A program made the position numbers and the translations under genes. Below the pieces are notes generated by a model. The model did no database searches. It was not told the origin of the DNA and saw nothing but the letters and a program-made list of their open reading frames with translations. Shown one piece after another: positions 1 through 7,419 of a stretch of DNA of 15,985 bases; within the stretch, counting starts at the first letter, position 1, and every line of letters starts with the position of its first letter. Source of the DNA: CAZSVE01 sp964610175 (GTDB lineage Bacteria; Pseudomonadota; Gammaproteobacteria; HK1); NCBI GenBank assembly GCA_964610175.1, contig CAZSVE010000074.1:1-15985 (forward strand). Reading direction: 5' to 3'.

Positions 1-359
1 GCTCTTAACATAACCCTCGCACCTTGAGTTTGGGCAGGTCAAAACATTATGTCTACATCGGCCGAGAACTGCCCAAAGCGGAAATTTCACTTGGACATTT
101 CACGCGGAGATCGGACTTATCCTTGCCGACGATATAGATGGGCTTCGCAGTACCATCGATACGTGGATGGTAGCAAGGTGATGGGCACGGCGCGTCTGGG
201 GGAGGGTGAGTGGTTCTTTCCGATCGAGGGAATGTTAGTATGCGCGTTTTCACCGTCGGATAAGGTATATTCCCAAGCGAAGTCGAGCGGCAAAGAAGCA
301 AATCAATCAGCTGGATACCACTTCACCCCCCCGAGCGAAAACGCAACAATCATCCCCTC
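1..359. other. Non-coding left edge
   Basis: No convincing gene is visible in these 359 bases on either strand. The open frames that exist have a composition unlike real proteins, and none resembles CcmE, which often precedes CcmF. A perfect 9-bp inverted repeat (TTTGGGCAG at 29-37, CTGCCCAAA at 69-77) flanks 31 bases; it could be a protein-binding site or a stem. No clear Shine-Dalgarno sequence precedes the ccmF start. Confidence 0.5.
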
Positions 360-2435
360 ATGATCCCGGAAATCGGCCATTTTTCTCTGATCCTGGCGCT
401 CTGCCTTTCCATGGTACAGGGCATCATTCCCCTGATAGGCGCGAGCCGAGACGATACGGCATGGATGTCGGTAGCCGCGACCTCGGCCTATGGGCAGTTT
501 TTCTTTCTGAGTATTGCATTTGCCTGCCTGACCTATGCCTTCGTGATCAAGGATTTTTCCCTCTTGTATGTGGCTCAAAACGCCAATTCCGTGCTGCCGC
601 TACCATATCGGATCTCGGCGGTGTGGGGCGCCCATGAAGGTTCCTTGCTGCTTTGGGCCTTTATCCTGAGCGCCTGGACCGTGGCAGTGGCGTTGTTCAG
701 CCGGGGGCTTTCCATGGCATTTTCCGCCCGGGTCATCGCAATCATGGGCTTGATCGGCGCCGGATTTCTATTGTTTCTACTCACCACTTCCAACCCGTTC
801 GAGCGGTTGATACCAGCCGCCGTGGAGGGTCGCGATCTGAATCCCCTGCTTCAGGATCCGGGGCTTATCCTGCATCCGCCCATGCTGTATATGGGCTACG
901 TGGGGATGGCGGTGCCGTTCAGCTTCGCCAGCGCGGCACTGCTCGATGGACGGCTGGATGCGGCATGGATACGTTGGACGCGTCCCTGGACCACCATCGC
1001 CTGGGTATTCCTGACCCTCGGCATCGCGCTCGGGAGCTGGTGGGCTTATTACGAGCTGGGTTGGGGTGGCTGGTGGTTCTGGGACCCCGTAGAGAACGCC
1101 TCTTTGATGCCCTGGCTGGTGGCCACTGCCTTATTGCATTCCCTGGCGGTGTCGGAAAAGCGCGATGCCTTCAAGGCCTGGACGGTGCTGCTCGCCATCT
1201 TCGGGTTTTCACTGAGTTTGCTCGGCACCTTTCTCGTGCGTTCCGGCGTGCTGGTTTCCGTGCACGCCTTTGCCACGGACCCGACCCGCGGTGTATTCAT
1301 CCTGGTATTCCTGAGCGTCGTCATGGGTAGCGCCCTTGGCCTCTTCGTGCGGCGAGCAGGTGGGATGGCAACGACGGAAGGACGCTCCGCGCCGATTTCC
1401 CGAGAGATGTTCCTGCTCATCAATAACGTGCTCCTGGTGGTGGCCTGCGCCACGGTGCTACTGGGGACGCTATATCCATTGCTGATGGATATCCTGGGCC
1501 TTGGAAAGATTTCCGTGGGCCCCCCCTACTTCAATCGCGTATTCGTTCCGCTGATGTTACCGCTTGCATCGATTCTCGCCATCGGAGTCCTGGCGCGCTG
1601 GCGAAAGGATTCCATCGTCGAATTGGCGAAAAGGGCACGATGGGCGGTGGGGGTTGCGTGCGTGCTGGGTTTCGGGGCCATGCTGGCGAAGTTTATGGAC
1701 ACACCGGATTCAATCCCGAAGTCCATTTCGAGCTCCATTCTGATCATAACCAGCATCATCATCGCCATCCTGATCGTGGCTACCGCCATTCAAGGGATCG
1801 CTTCCCGGACGCGCTCGAAAGAAAACGACGAAAGGAAGCTATTTCAAAGGCTTTGGGGAGTACCGCGCGCCCTGGTCGGGATGAGCGTCGCCCATATCGG
1901 GGTAGCCGTATTCATCGTGGGCGTTACCCTGGCCAGTGCCTGGAGTGTCGAACAGGATGTGCGCCTCGCCTCGGGTGAGTCGAAGACATTGGCCGGCCAC
2001 GAGTTCACCTTCCACGGCGTCTCCGAGATCACGGGCCCCAATTACCTGGCAAAGCAGGGAGAGATCCGGGTATCCCGGAACGGAAAGGAAATAGCAACCC
2101 TAAAACCAGAGAAACGAATCTACCTCGGCAAGGGACAACCCATGACCGAAGCGGCCATCGATCCCGGTATTACCAGAGATATCTACGTGGCCCTTGGCGA
2201 GCCGCTGGCCGATGAGACCCAGGAAGATAAAGTCGATGGAGGTGAAGCCCAGGAAAATGAAGCCCGGGAAGGCAGTCTCCAGGGAGGTGAGACCGGCGGG
2301 GATGGGGCCTGGGCGATACGGCTTTACTATAAACCGTTCGTGCGCTGGATCTGGCTGGGACCACTGTTGATGGCGCTGGGGGGAATGTTGGCGGCGTCGG
2401 ACAGGCGGTATCGGAAATGGGGTGCTCAAAGGTGA
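360..2435 (+). CDS. ccmF: Cytochrome c-type biogenesis protein CcmF (heme lyase subunit)
   Basis: CcmF is the large inner-membrane subunit of the System I cytochrome c maturation heme lyase; it takes heme from holo-CcmE and, with CcmH, attaches it to apocytochrome c in the periplasm. The 691 residues form many hydrophobic helices. The tryptophan-rich WWD signature lies at about 235-246 (WGGWWFWDPVEN). Conserved histidines occur in WGAHEGS (His92), LHPPMLYMGY (His172), His260 and the VSVHAF loop near 303. The start MIPEIGHF matches the family N-terminus. E. coli CcmF has 647 residues; the extra length here includes an acidic, low-complexity stretch of about 30 residues (618-647, bases 2211-2300) just before the final conserved segment (GAWAIRLYYKPF) and last helix. 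No ccmE, ccmG or ccmH is adjacent, so the gene looks detached from the usual operon. Confidence 0.96.
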   Translation: MIPEIGHFSLILALCLSMVQGIIPLIGASRDDTAWMSVAATSAYGQFFFLSIAFACLTYAFVIKDFSLLYVAQNANSVLPLPYRISAVWGAHEGSLLLWAFILSAWTVAVALFSRGLSMAFSARVIAIMGLIGAGFLLFLLTTSNPFERLIPAAVEGRDLNPLLQDPGLILHPPMLYMGYVGMAVPFSFASAALLDGRLDAAWIRWTRPWTTIAWVFLTLGIALGSWWAYYELGWGGWWFWDPVENASLMPWLVATALLHSLAVSEKRDAFKAWTVLLAIFGFSLSLLGTFLVRSGVLVSVHAFATDPTRGVFILVFLSVVMGSALGLFVRRAGGMATTEGRSAPISREMFLLINNVLLVVACATVLLGTLYPLLMDILGLGKISVGPPYFNRVFVPLMLPLASILAIGVLARWRKDSIVELAKRARWAVGVACVLGFGAMLAKFMDTPDSIPKSISSSILIITSIIIAILIVATAIQGIASRTRSKENDERKLFQRLWGVPRALVGMSVAHIGVAVFIVGVTLASAWSVEQDVRLASGESKTLAGHEFTFHGVSEITGPNYLAKQGEIRVSRNGKEIATLKPEKRIYLGKGQPMTEAAIDPGITRDIYVALGEPLADETQEDKVDGGEAQENEAREGSLQGGETGGDGAWAIRLYYKPFVRWIWLGPLLMALGGMLAASDRRYRKWGAQR

Positions 2436-2472
2436 GGTGCCGATCTCAAGGTTTGTCTCTTCTTCAATCGGA

Positions 2473-2980
2473 TCAATCAGCTTCGGTATTAGAAATCGAG
2501 ATTGAGTTTATACCGATTGTGCATCCTGGCGGACCGATCCAATTCGGAATCTTTCTATATTCACCTGGTGATTTATTACGCCCACGAACCCCCTGCATCA
2601 AGATTTTGTGCGCGTCTTTGAATAAACGCTGAGATAACGGCAGCTTGGATAGTCGGTTTTTTGTCTCTTGCAATGCTGCTCTATAATTCAATATTTCCTT
2701 TATGTCGGATCTTTTCAAGGAATCTCCATTATTTTTCCCGTCGTCAATTTCAAATTCCAATACTTCTCCAAGCGTTGCTTGAGTTCCTTCGATTCTGCTG
2801 GACAATACAGCTTCCTGTGCCGTCAATGGAGATAGCAGGACATTAGCGTTGGGAATGCCGTGTGATATTCCTTCATAACGCGCAATCGCGGCATTAGCTG
2901 GACCAATTAATGGAATCGACTTCTCCCAGGATAAACGATTAGGCGGAAAACCACCCAAATGGTTATTTTACTGGGCTCAT
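2473..2980 (-). pseudogene. Truncated Fic-family protein (N-terminal part only)
   Basis: The minus-strand reading from about 2967 to 2500 matches the N-terminal domain of class II Fic proteins (AMP transferases). It contains FPPNRLSW, LIGPANAAIARYEG, the inhibitory-helix motif SSRIEGT (form S/TxxxEG), LSQRLFKDAH, RGRNKSPGEYR and NWIGPPGCTI. The match stops there: the remaining residues (GINSISISNTEAD) are unlike the family. The whole Fic core with its HPFxxGNGRxxR motif is absent, since ccmF ends at 2435 on the other strand. The likely ATG at 2980 reads MSPVK and then a stop; dropping one base near 2965 joins it to NHLGGFPP. A TTG at 2958 would otherwise be the only start. It follows the parB stop by one base. 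It is therefore an inactive remnant. It could in principle be expressed as a 160-residue inhibitory domain, but I consider that unlikely. Confidence 0.82.
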
Positions 2981-2981
2981 T

Positions 2982-3842
2982 TCAACCAACCCGGGCAATA
3001 ATGCCGTCCAGCTGATCGAGGCTGGCATAACGAATAATCAGCTGTCCCTTGCCTGTCATGCCGTGTTGTATCGATACCTCCGCGCCAAGCCGGTCGGACA
3101 AATCCGACTCGAGCTGGCGTACATTCGGGTCTTGCTGGACAGTATCCGTCTCTTTGTCTTCCGCTATGGCCTTGAATCTACGTACCAAGCGTTCTGTCTC
3201 TCGAGCCGACAATTTTTTTGCCACCACCTCTCGCGCTGCTTGACTCTGCAAGGCCCCTTGAAGCCCCAATAGCGCGCGCGCGTGGCCCATGTCGAGATGT
3301 CCCTTTTCCAATGAATTCTTTACATCGGCATTGAGATCCAATAAACGCAACAGATTCGTAACGGCAGTTCGCGACTTACCCACGGCCTCGGCGGTTGCTT
3401 GATGGGTCATACCGAACTCGTCGATAAGACGAAACAATGCAGTTGCTTCTTCGATTGGATTGAGCGCTTCACGTTGGACATTCTCGATGAGCGCAATAGC
3501 AACCATTGCCTTGTCCGGGACATCTCGCACCACAGCGGGTATCTCACCAAGCCCGGCCAGTTGAGCCGCACGCCATCTGCGTTCCCCGGCGATGATTTCG
3601 AAGTGACTCCCGTCATCTAGTGGACGTACGACAATCGGTTGAATAATCCCCTGTGCGCGAACGGAATTCGCGAGATCTTCGAGTGCAACGGGGTCTACGG
3701 TCTTCCGTGGTTGGTAGCGACTCTGCCGAATCTGTTCTACCGGCAAATTACGCAAATTGCCTTGTTCGACACGATCCAATGCCGGTGCTTGGCCTCCCAG
3801 TAAGGAGTCCAATCCACGTCCCAAACCTTTACGCTTTGTCAT
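2982..3842 (-). CDS. parB: Chromosome-partitioning protein ParB
   Basis: ParB (Spo0J) binds parS sites near the origin, loads as a CTP-dependent sliding clamp and is positioned by the ATPase ParA. The 286 residues match chromosomal ParB in length and order. The N-terminus has KGLGRGLDSLL, which in the family contacts ParA. The CTP-binding/N domain has GERRWRA (86-92) and ENVQRE (120-125). A helix-turn-helix follows (about 145-168, MTHQATAEAVGKSRTAV), and the C-terminal dimerisation segment ends in SLDQLDGIIARVG. All key motifs look intact. In most proteobacteria parA lies directly upstream and often overlaps; here the upstream 600 bp are repeats, followed by gldG, so any parA must be elsewhere. 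No good ribosome-binding site is seen before the ATG. No parS-like 16-mer (TGTTTCACGTGAAACA) was found in the window. Confidence 0.96.
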   Translation of the reverse strand: MTKRKGLGRGLDSLLGGQAPALDRVEQGNLRNLPVEQIRQSRYQPRKTVDPVALEDLANSVRAQGIIQPIVVRPLDDGSHFEIIAGERRWRAAQLAGLGEIPAVVRDVPDKAMVAIALIENVQREALNPIEEATALFRLIDEFGMTHQATAEAVGKSRTAVTNLLRLLDLNADVKNSLEKGHLDMGHARALLGLQGALQSQAAREVVAKKLSARETERLVRRFKAIAEDKETDTVQQDPNVRQLESDLSDRLGAEVSIQHGMTGKGQLIIRYASLDQLDGIIARVG

Positions 3843-3866
3843 ACAGGGTTTGTGCTCGATAATTCC

Positions 3867-3980
3867 TGGCGAAGTTTCGCCTCAAACCAATGAAGCATGA
3901 TTTTTGTATTGGTAGAGCAAAATTAGCGTTTTGTAGAACTTGGCTCATTTGCGAAGCTGAACGGGAAATAAACGAATATT
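3867..3980 (+). repeat. Dispersed 110-bp repeat, copy A (near-complete)
   Basis: This copy starts TGGCGAAGTTTCGCCTC and ends in CGGGAAATAAACGAATATT. It shares the order of blocks with the copies at 4317 and 6427: palindromic head, CATGATTT, AGCAAAAT, TTTGTA, CTCATTTGCGAAGCTGA, CGGGAAA. It is the most diverged of the plus-orientation copies. It lies 24 bp upstream of the parB start, so it may hold or disrupt parB promoter sequence. Confidence 0.85.
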
Positions 3981-4007
3981 CTCGAATCCACCGACCAAGG
4001 TGGGAAC

Positions 4008-4091
4008 ATGTTAGCGCTTCGCGCCAGGACTGAAGCGGGATGGGTCTTGGCATACGCACCGATTCTCTCGGAAGCTTTGTTTTTCCGATAC
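4008..4091 (+). repeat. Second repeat family (R2), copy 1
   Basis: This 84-base stretch runs from ATGTTAGCGCTTCGCGCC to TTTGTTTTTCCGATAC and matches the reverse complement of 15560-15642. The first 45 bases are nearly identical between copies; the middle is diverged and the last 16 are identical. It holds a stem of GCCAGGAC (4023-4030) and GTCTTGGC (4044-4051) around a 13-base loop, with one imperfect pair in this copy. Confidence 0.8.
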
Positions 4092-4316
4092 CTTAAAAAA
4101 CACCAATAACTCTTCTTTTTATCACCTGCGAAGCGGTCCATAAAAAATAAAGAAAACCGACTTGCCGGCACGAGAATTGTCTACTTTACATCGGCTGGTC
4201 GCAAGACCGATGTTGACAGTCGACTTTTATGTAGTCGTGGTACCGGTGCTTCCCTTAGTAGAACGGAAAGGTCGAGTTGCAGCCCTACGGCCCAACCCGA
4301 CACCTGAAACCAAGCC
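4092..4316. other. Intergenic stretch with a GNRA-like hairpin
   Basis: No gene is visible. At 4188-4212, ACATC and GATGT enclose GGTC-GCAA-GACC, giving a nine-pair stem with a 4-base bulge and a GCAA tetraloop. This is RNA-like in form, but a single copy with no known context. Nothing else stands out. Confidence 0.35.
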
Positions 4317-4430
4317 TGGCGAAGCTTCGCCTCGAACCGACAAGGCATGATTTAGCATCGGCAAAGCAAAATCGGTGCTTTGTAAAATTCGTCTCATTTG
4401 TGACGCTGAGCGGGAAACAAACAAATTAAC
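4317..4430 (+). repeat. Dispersed 110-bp repeat, copy B (near-complete)
   Basis: This copy is close to the consensus. The head TGGCGAAGCTTCGCCTC contains a perfect 12-bp palindrome, GCGAAGCTTCGC. CGAACCGACAAGGCATGATT, AAAGCAAAATCGGTGCTTTG, GTCTCATTTGTGACGCTGAG and CGGGAAACAAACAAATT follow. It lies downstream of gldG; copy C, in the same orientation, lies upstream, so gldG is bracketed by direct repeats. Confidence 0.9.
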
Positions 4431-4433
4431 CGA

Positions 4434-4458
4434 GGCGATGAAAAGGAACCACATCGCC
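4434..4458 (-). terminator. Candidate hairpin terminator after gldG
   Basis: GGCGATG (4434-4440) and CATCGCC (4452-4458) form a perfect 7-bp stem with an 11-base loop, ending 4 bases past the gldG stop codon. On the minus strand only a weak T-rich stretch (TTAATTTGTTTG) follows, so intrinsic termination is possible but not certain. Confidence 0.45.
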
Positions 4459-4462
4459 GATA

Positions 4463-6388
4463 TCAAATGGCATCCCTGAACTTGCGTCTACCTCGATACG
4501 CGGCTGCGATCATACCGCCTATACCGATGAGGATCGGCACAAGACCAATATTGACGAATCTGAGCCAGCTTTCCAGTCGTTGGATATTTTTGCGCAGTTT
4601 GTGCCGTACATCGCGTAATGCCTTGCGTATCTTGATCTTTTCGTCGCGGAAACGTTCGATCTCGCGTTGCTGGGCCATGCTGAGCACCAATGCAGCATCT
4701 TCCTGCTTGCCGCGTTCGAGTTCCACGAGCTTGCGCTCGGTGTCGCGGAGTTTGTCGAGTAATTCTTTTTCCTTTTGCCGGAAATGAAATTCCGCTTCTT
4801 CGCGTATGCTATCGACACGGGTGAATGGACGCTGGAAATGTCCTCGGCTTCGTATGCTGATGAGGTCGTTGCTGCCGATTAGGTTGTCGAGGGCATTGAT
4901 CACGAAGGTACCATTGGCGGCCGTGGGCTGTGCAAGACGCGTGCCCAAAAACTTCTGTACATTTACCCAGAATCGATCACGCAAGATATCGGTGTCGGCA
5001 ACGATAACGAGATTGATGTCATCTTTCGATGCCGATAGGTGTTCAGGGAAAGTGCCTGCATTATCGGATTCATCACTTTGATCCGCAGGTGTTTCTTCTT
5101 TTTTGGTTTCAGGCGCCCCCTCGGGAAAGACGCTTTGCACCCGTCCCGTGACCCGCGCGGCGAGGATGTATTTTTCTCCCCCTCCCCGATAGTCACGGAG
5201 GAGACTTCGAGGATCGGTAAGGAATTTCACACGTGCGGCGTCGTACTCCATGGCATTGGTCGTGGTCTCGAGAAGCGCAAGCAAACGGGTCCCTTTGCCA
5301 TCGATGGCACGTAACCTGCCTGGACTGGCCAGTGCGATGGTATCCAATTCGGCGGTGATCATATCGTCGCTATCCATTTCCGCGGCGGATAGGCTGACCC
5401 AAACGGGATAATCGGCGATGGTTGCACGCGAGCCGGTTTGAAAGCGAACTTGCCTCGCCAGGCGACGGTCACCGACCACCTTGGAAGGGGAGAAGCCAAC
5501 ACCCCAGGCCTCGAGCAAGGGAGCAAGATCGGAACTGGCGCCAGAACCGGGCATGCCGCCACCTGCCTGTGGGTCTATTTCGGAATGGGGATCGACGAAC
5601 ACCAGGGCGCGACCACCTCGTAATACGAATTGATCGATGGCATACAGGGTTTTTGGGGCGATCCCTTGTGGATGTACGAGCATGAGTATGTCGACGTCTG
5701 CCGGGATGTTTTCGACGTCGTTTTTCAATGTACGCACCTCGAAGTACTGACGGATCTGTTCGAGGACGATCCAGGGCGTGGGTTGCCGACCTTGCTGAAG
5801 GGCGCGCATATCCATCTCTTTCATGCCATCCATGGACAGGGAGCTTATGAGGCCAATGACGTCTTTGTCGGGATAGGCCGCCTGATGGATCAGGTTGGTG
5901 ACATCATATTCGAGGAATGCCTCTCGATTCGGGGAAAAGAAAGGGATCGATACCTCGGTGTCCGTGGATCCGGTGGCAACCAGACCAAAATAGAATGCAT
6001 CGCCTTGTTCATTGAGCGGCACCGCCGTAAGGCCATAGGCAACGGCGCGATCTTCTTCTTCCGAGAAGGATTCCGGTTCTATGGTGTGAACACGCACCAG
6101 TCCATCGCCGATTCGGCGGTATTCTTCGAGTAGTTCCCGAACCCTGGTTGCATAGGCGCTGATTTGGGGGAGTCTGGTTGCCTGTTTCGAGGACAGGAAG
6201 AGACGTAGCGTTACCGGTTCTTCCAATGTCGAGAGGATGTTTCTGCTCCCCTCCGATAGGGTATAGAGTTCCCCTTCCGTAAGGTCGAGGCGCATGGAAC
6301 GAAAAGCCGTGTTACTGAAGATATTGACTGCGAACAGTAGTACCACTGCTAACACAAGCCCACCACCGGCAAACCATTTTATGTTCAT
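4463..6388 (-). CDS. GldG-like ABC transporter auxiliary protein
   Basis: This belongs to the family of ABC-2-associated auxiliary proteins related to GldG (ABC_transp_aux, COG3225), which work with a GldA-like ATPase and a GldF-like permease at the cytoplasmic membrane. The substrate outside gliding bacteria is not established. From ATG 6388 it has 641 residues: an N-terminal membrane segment (about 5-25), the family stretch RLDLTEGELYTLSEGSRNIL, a large extracytoplasmic domain including the FVDPHSEIDP region, a charged coiled coil (about 525-605) and a C-terminal membrane segment ending RGRRKFRDAI. I chose ATG 6388 over the in-frame TTG at 6406 because MNIKWFAGG fits the family N-terminus and GGAGAG lies upstream. 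Its ABC partners lie at 8139-8873 and 10823-11779, separated by unrelated genes. A DUF4340 partner, often next in such operons, is absent. Confidence 0.9.
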   Translation of the reverse strand: MNIKWFAGGGLVLAVVLLFAVNIFSNTAFRSMRLDLTEGELYTLSEGSRNILSTLEEPVTLRLFLSSKQATRLPQISAYATRVRELLEEYRRIGDGLVRVHTIEPESFSEEEDRAVAYGLTAVPLNEQGDAFYFGLVATGSTDTEVSIPFFSPNREAFLEYDVTNLIHQAAYPDKDVIGLISSLSMDGMKEMDMRALQQGRQPTPWIVLEQIRQYFEVRTLKNDVENIPADVDILMLVHPQGIAPKTLYAIDQFVLRGGRALVFVDPHSEIDPQAGGGMPGSGASSDLAPLLEAWGVGFSPSKVVGDRRLARQVRFQTGSRATIADYPVWVSLSAAEMDSDDMITAELDTIALASPGRLRAIDGKGTRLLALLETTTNAMEYDAARVKFLTDPRSLLRDYRGGGEKYILAARVTGRVQSVFPEGAPETKKEETPADQSDESDNAGTFPEHLSASKDDINLVIVADTDILRDRFWVNVQKFLGTRLAQPTAANGTFVINALDNLIGSNDLISIRSRGHFQRPFTRVDSIREEAEFHFRQKEKELLDKLRDTERKLVELERGKQEDAALVLSMAQQREIERFRDEKIKIRKALRDVRHKLRKNIQRLESWLRFVNIGLVPILIGIGGMIAAAYRGRRKFRDAI

Positions 6389-6426
6389 CAGTCTTTTACT
6401 CTCCAATTAAAAACAGACCAAATACT

Positions 6427-6541
6427 CTAGCGAAGCTTCGCCTCGAACCGACAGGGCGTGATTTTGCATCGGTAAAGCAAAACTGGCATTTTGTAAAATT
6501 CGACTCATTTGCGAAGATAAGCGGGAAACAAACAAATTATT
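6427..6541 (+). repeat. Dispersed 110-bp repeat, copy C (near-complete)
   Basis: The head is TAGCGAAGCTTCGCCTCGAA, followed by CGTGATTTTGCATCGGTAAA, TTTTGTAAAATTCGACTCAT and GCGGGAAACAAACAAATTAT. It fills the gap between the hicA stop (6554) and the gldG start (6388) and is therefore probably transcribed through. Confidence 0.9.
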
Positions 6542-6553
6542 CGTCGGCTATCT

Positions 6554-6739
6554 TTACGGTTCTACGATACCCAGATCCTTGCAAATTTTTCGAGCCATGA
6601 ATTCCTTTATTTCATTGTGGCGTGGGATCGTGGTCATTTCACCGCTGTACTTATTCTTCCATATGGAATAACGCCCGCCTTCTCTTATCAGTTTGCAACC
6701 ATGTTTCGACAGATGGCGCATCGATACGACACGTTTCAT
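6554..6739 (-). CDS. hicA: HicA-family toxin, probably catalytically impaired
   Basis: HicA toxins are small double-stranded-RNA-binding-fold ribonucleases that cleave mRNA and are neutralised by HicB. This 61-residue protein matches in length and sequence: HLSKHGCKLIREGGR, then an SIW strand, TTIPRHNEIKEFMARKICKDLGI. The family's catalytic histidine normally follows the GG[S/R] turn (GGRH or GGSH); here the residue is Tyr24 (GGRYSIW, codon TAT at 6668-6670), one transition away from CAT. The toxin is therefore probably weak or inactive, although the fold and the antitoxin-binding surface may be kept. The ATG overlaps the hicB stop as ATGA, which indicates translational coupling. Confidence 0.88.
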   Translation of the reverse strand: MKRVVSMRHLSKHGCKLIREGGRYSIWKNKYSGEMTTIPRHNEIKEFMARKICKDLGIVEP

Positions 6740-6948
6740 ATCATGAGTGCAATTTCTTCAAAATCATTCCTCGCTTCTTTGCGTGCTTCCATACAATGCA
6801 GTTCCAGAATATCTCTGGCGGCCTCTCTTAGACTGATAACCAAGTCTTCTTTTGTCTTTTCTTGCGCATTGGCACCCGGAATTTCCGCAACCCAACCCAG
6901 CCACCAGTCACCATCTCTTTTCACAACCGCTGTAAATTCAGCTTTCAC
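6736..6948 (-). CDS. hicB: HicB-family antitoxin
   Basis: The short HicB antitoxin blocks HicA through a partial RNase H-like fold. The 70 residues follow the pattern of the family: FTAVVKRDGDWWLGWVAEIPGANAQEKTKEDLVISLREAARDILE, given here in outline only. It lacks the C-terminal DNA-binding domain found in longer HicB proteins, which is common in this short class, so autoregulation by direct DNA binding is doubtful. The start is GTG with AAGG about nine bases upstream. Antitoxin precedes toxin, and the two genes overlap by four bases. Confidence 0.86.
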   Translation of the reverse strand: MKAEFTAVVKRDGDWWLGWVAEIPGANAQEKTKEDLVISLREAARDILELHCMEARKEARNDFEEIALMI

Positions 6949-7089
6949 GAATTATAGCCTTTTTTATTTGTCGTACTTGGCAGGCGGTAAAAAACGCAAT
7001 TTTTTATCCAGTGTACGCACAGGGATGTACCGCTGTTTTCAATGGCATTAAATCATTGAATTATGAATATTCTCCATAAATTCAGTATG

Positions 7090-7419
7090 TCATTCTTTAT
7101 CGTCATCGATTCTCTCATTGCCCGATTTTTCCGTAATTTTCCGAAAGCTTCTTATAATATATTGGAAAGACAAGCCTATGATAACGATACCTGCAATCCC
7201 TAAATATTCTCTCCATGTCCCCGGTAAATTGTTCGAATCTCCATCCAAAGCGGATTCAATGAGTTGGTACCCCATATATGTGCCATAAATGGCCAGGGCT
7301 ATACCTACGCTTTTTATTACATCCGTGTCTCTTTTCCAAAGAAATTCCACCGCTAAAAATATAGCAGCCCCAATCAATGCAACGATAATTACGACTGCCG
7401 TCGAATCCAATGACATCAT
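7090..7419 (-). CDS. Small three-helix membrane protein of unknown function
   Basis: I do not recognise this family. From ATG 7419 it has 109 residues with three likely membrane segments: TAVVIIVALIGAAIFLAVEF, then SVGIALAIYGTYMGYQLI, then YLGIAGIVIIGLSFQYII. It ends in a charged tail (KITEKSGNERIDDDKE). The start codon overlaps the stop of the upstream zinc-ribbon gene as ATGA, so the two are almost certainly co-translated and may work together. The same frame stays open upstream, but that part lies inside the zinc-ribbon gene and reads as a shadow. A second ATG at 7416 is also possible. Confidence 0.7.
   Translation of the reverse strand: MMSLDSTAVVIIVALIGAAIFLAVEFLWKRDTDVIKSVGIALAIYGTYMGYQLIESALDGDSNNLPGTWREYLGIAGIVIIGLSFQYIIRSFRKITEKSGNERIDDDKE

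Noticed and set aside
653..1330. Plus-strand open frame of 225 codons inside ccmF
   Set aside because: It is an arginine-rich out-of-frame reading of ccmF with no family resemblance.
2982..4460. parS site near parB
   Set aside because: No sequence close to TGTTTCACGTGAAACA was found in this stretch or elsewhere in the window by eye.
6389..6406. TTG start for the GldG-like gene
   Set aside because: It would begin inside the GGAG ribosome-binding sequence, while ATG 6388 lies properly downstream and fits the family start.
6951..6956. TATAAT box before hicB
   Set aside because: It lies only a few bases before the GTG start and no matching -35 element is seen at 16-18 bases, so it is probably chance in an AT-rich leader.
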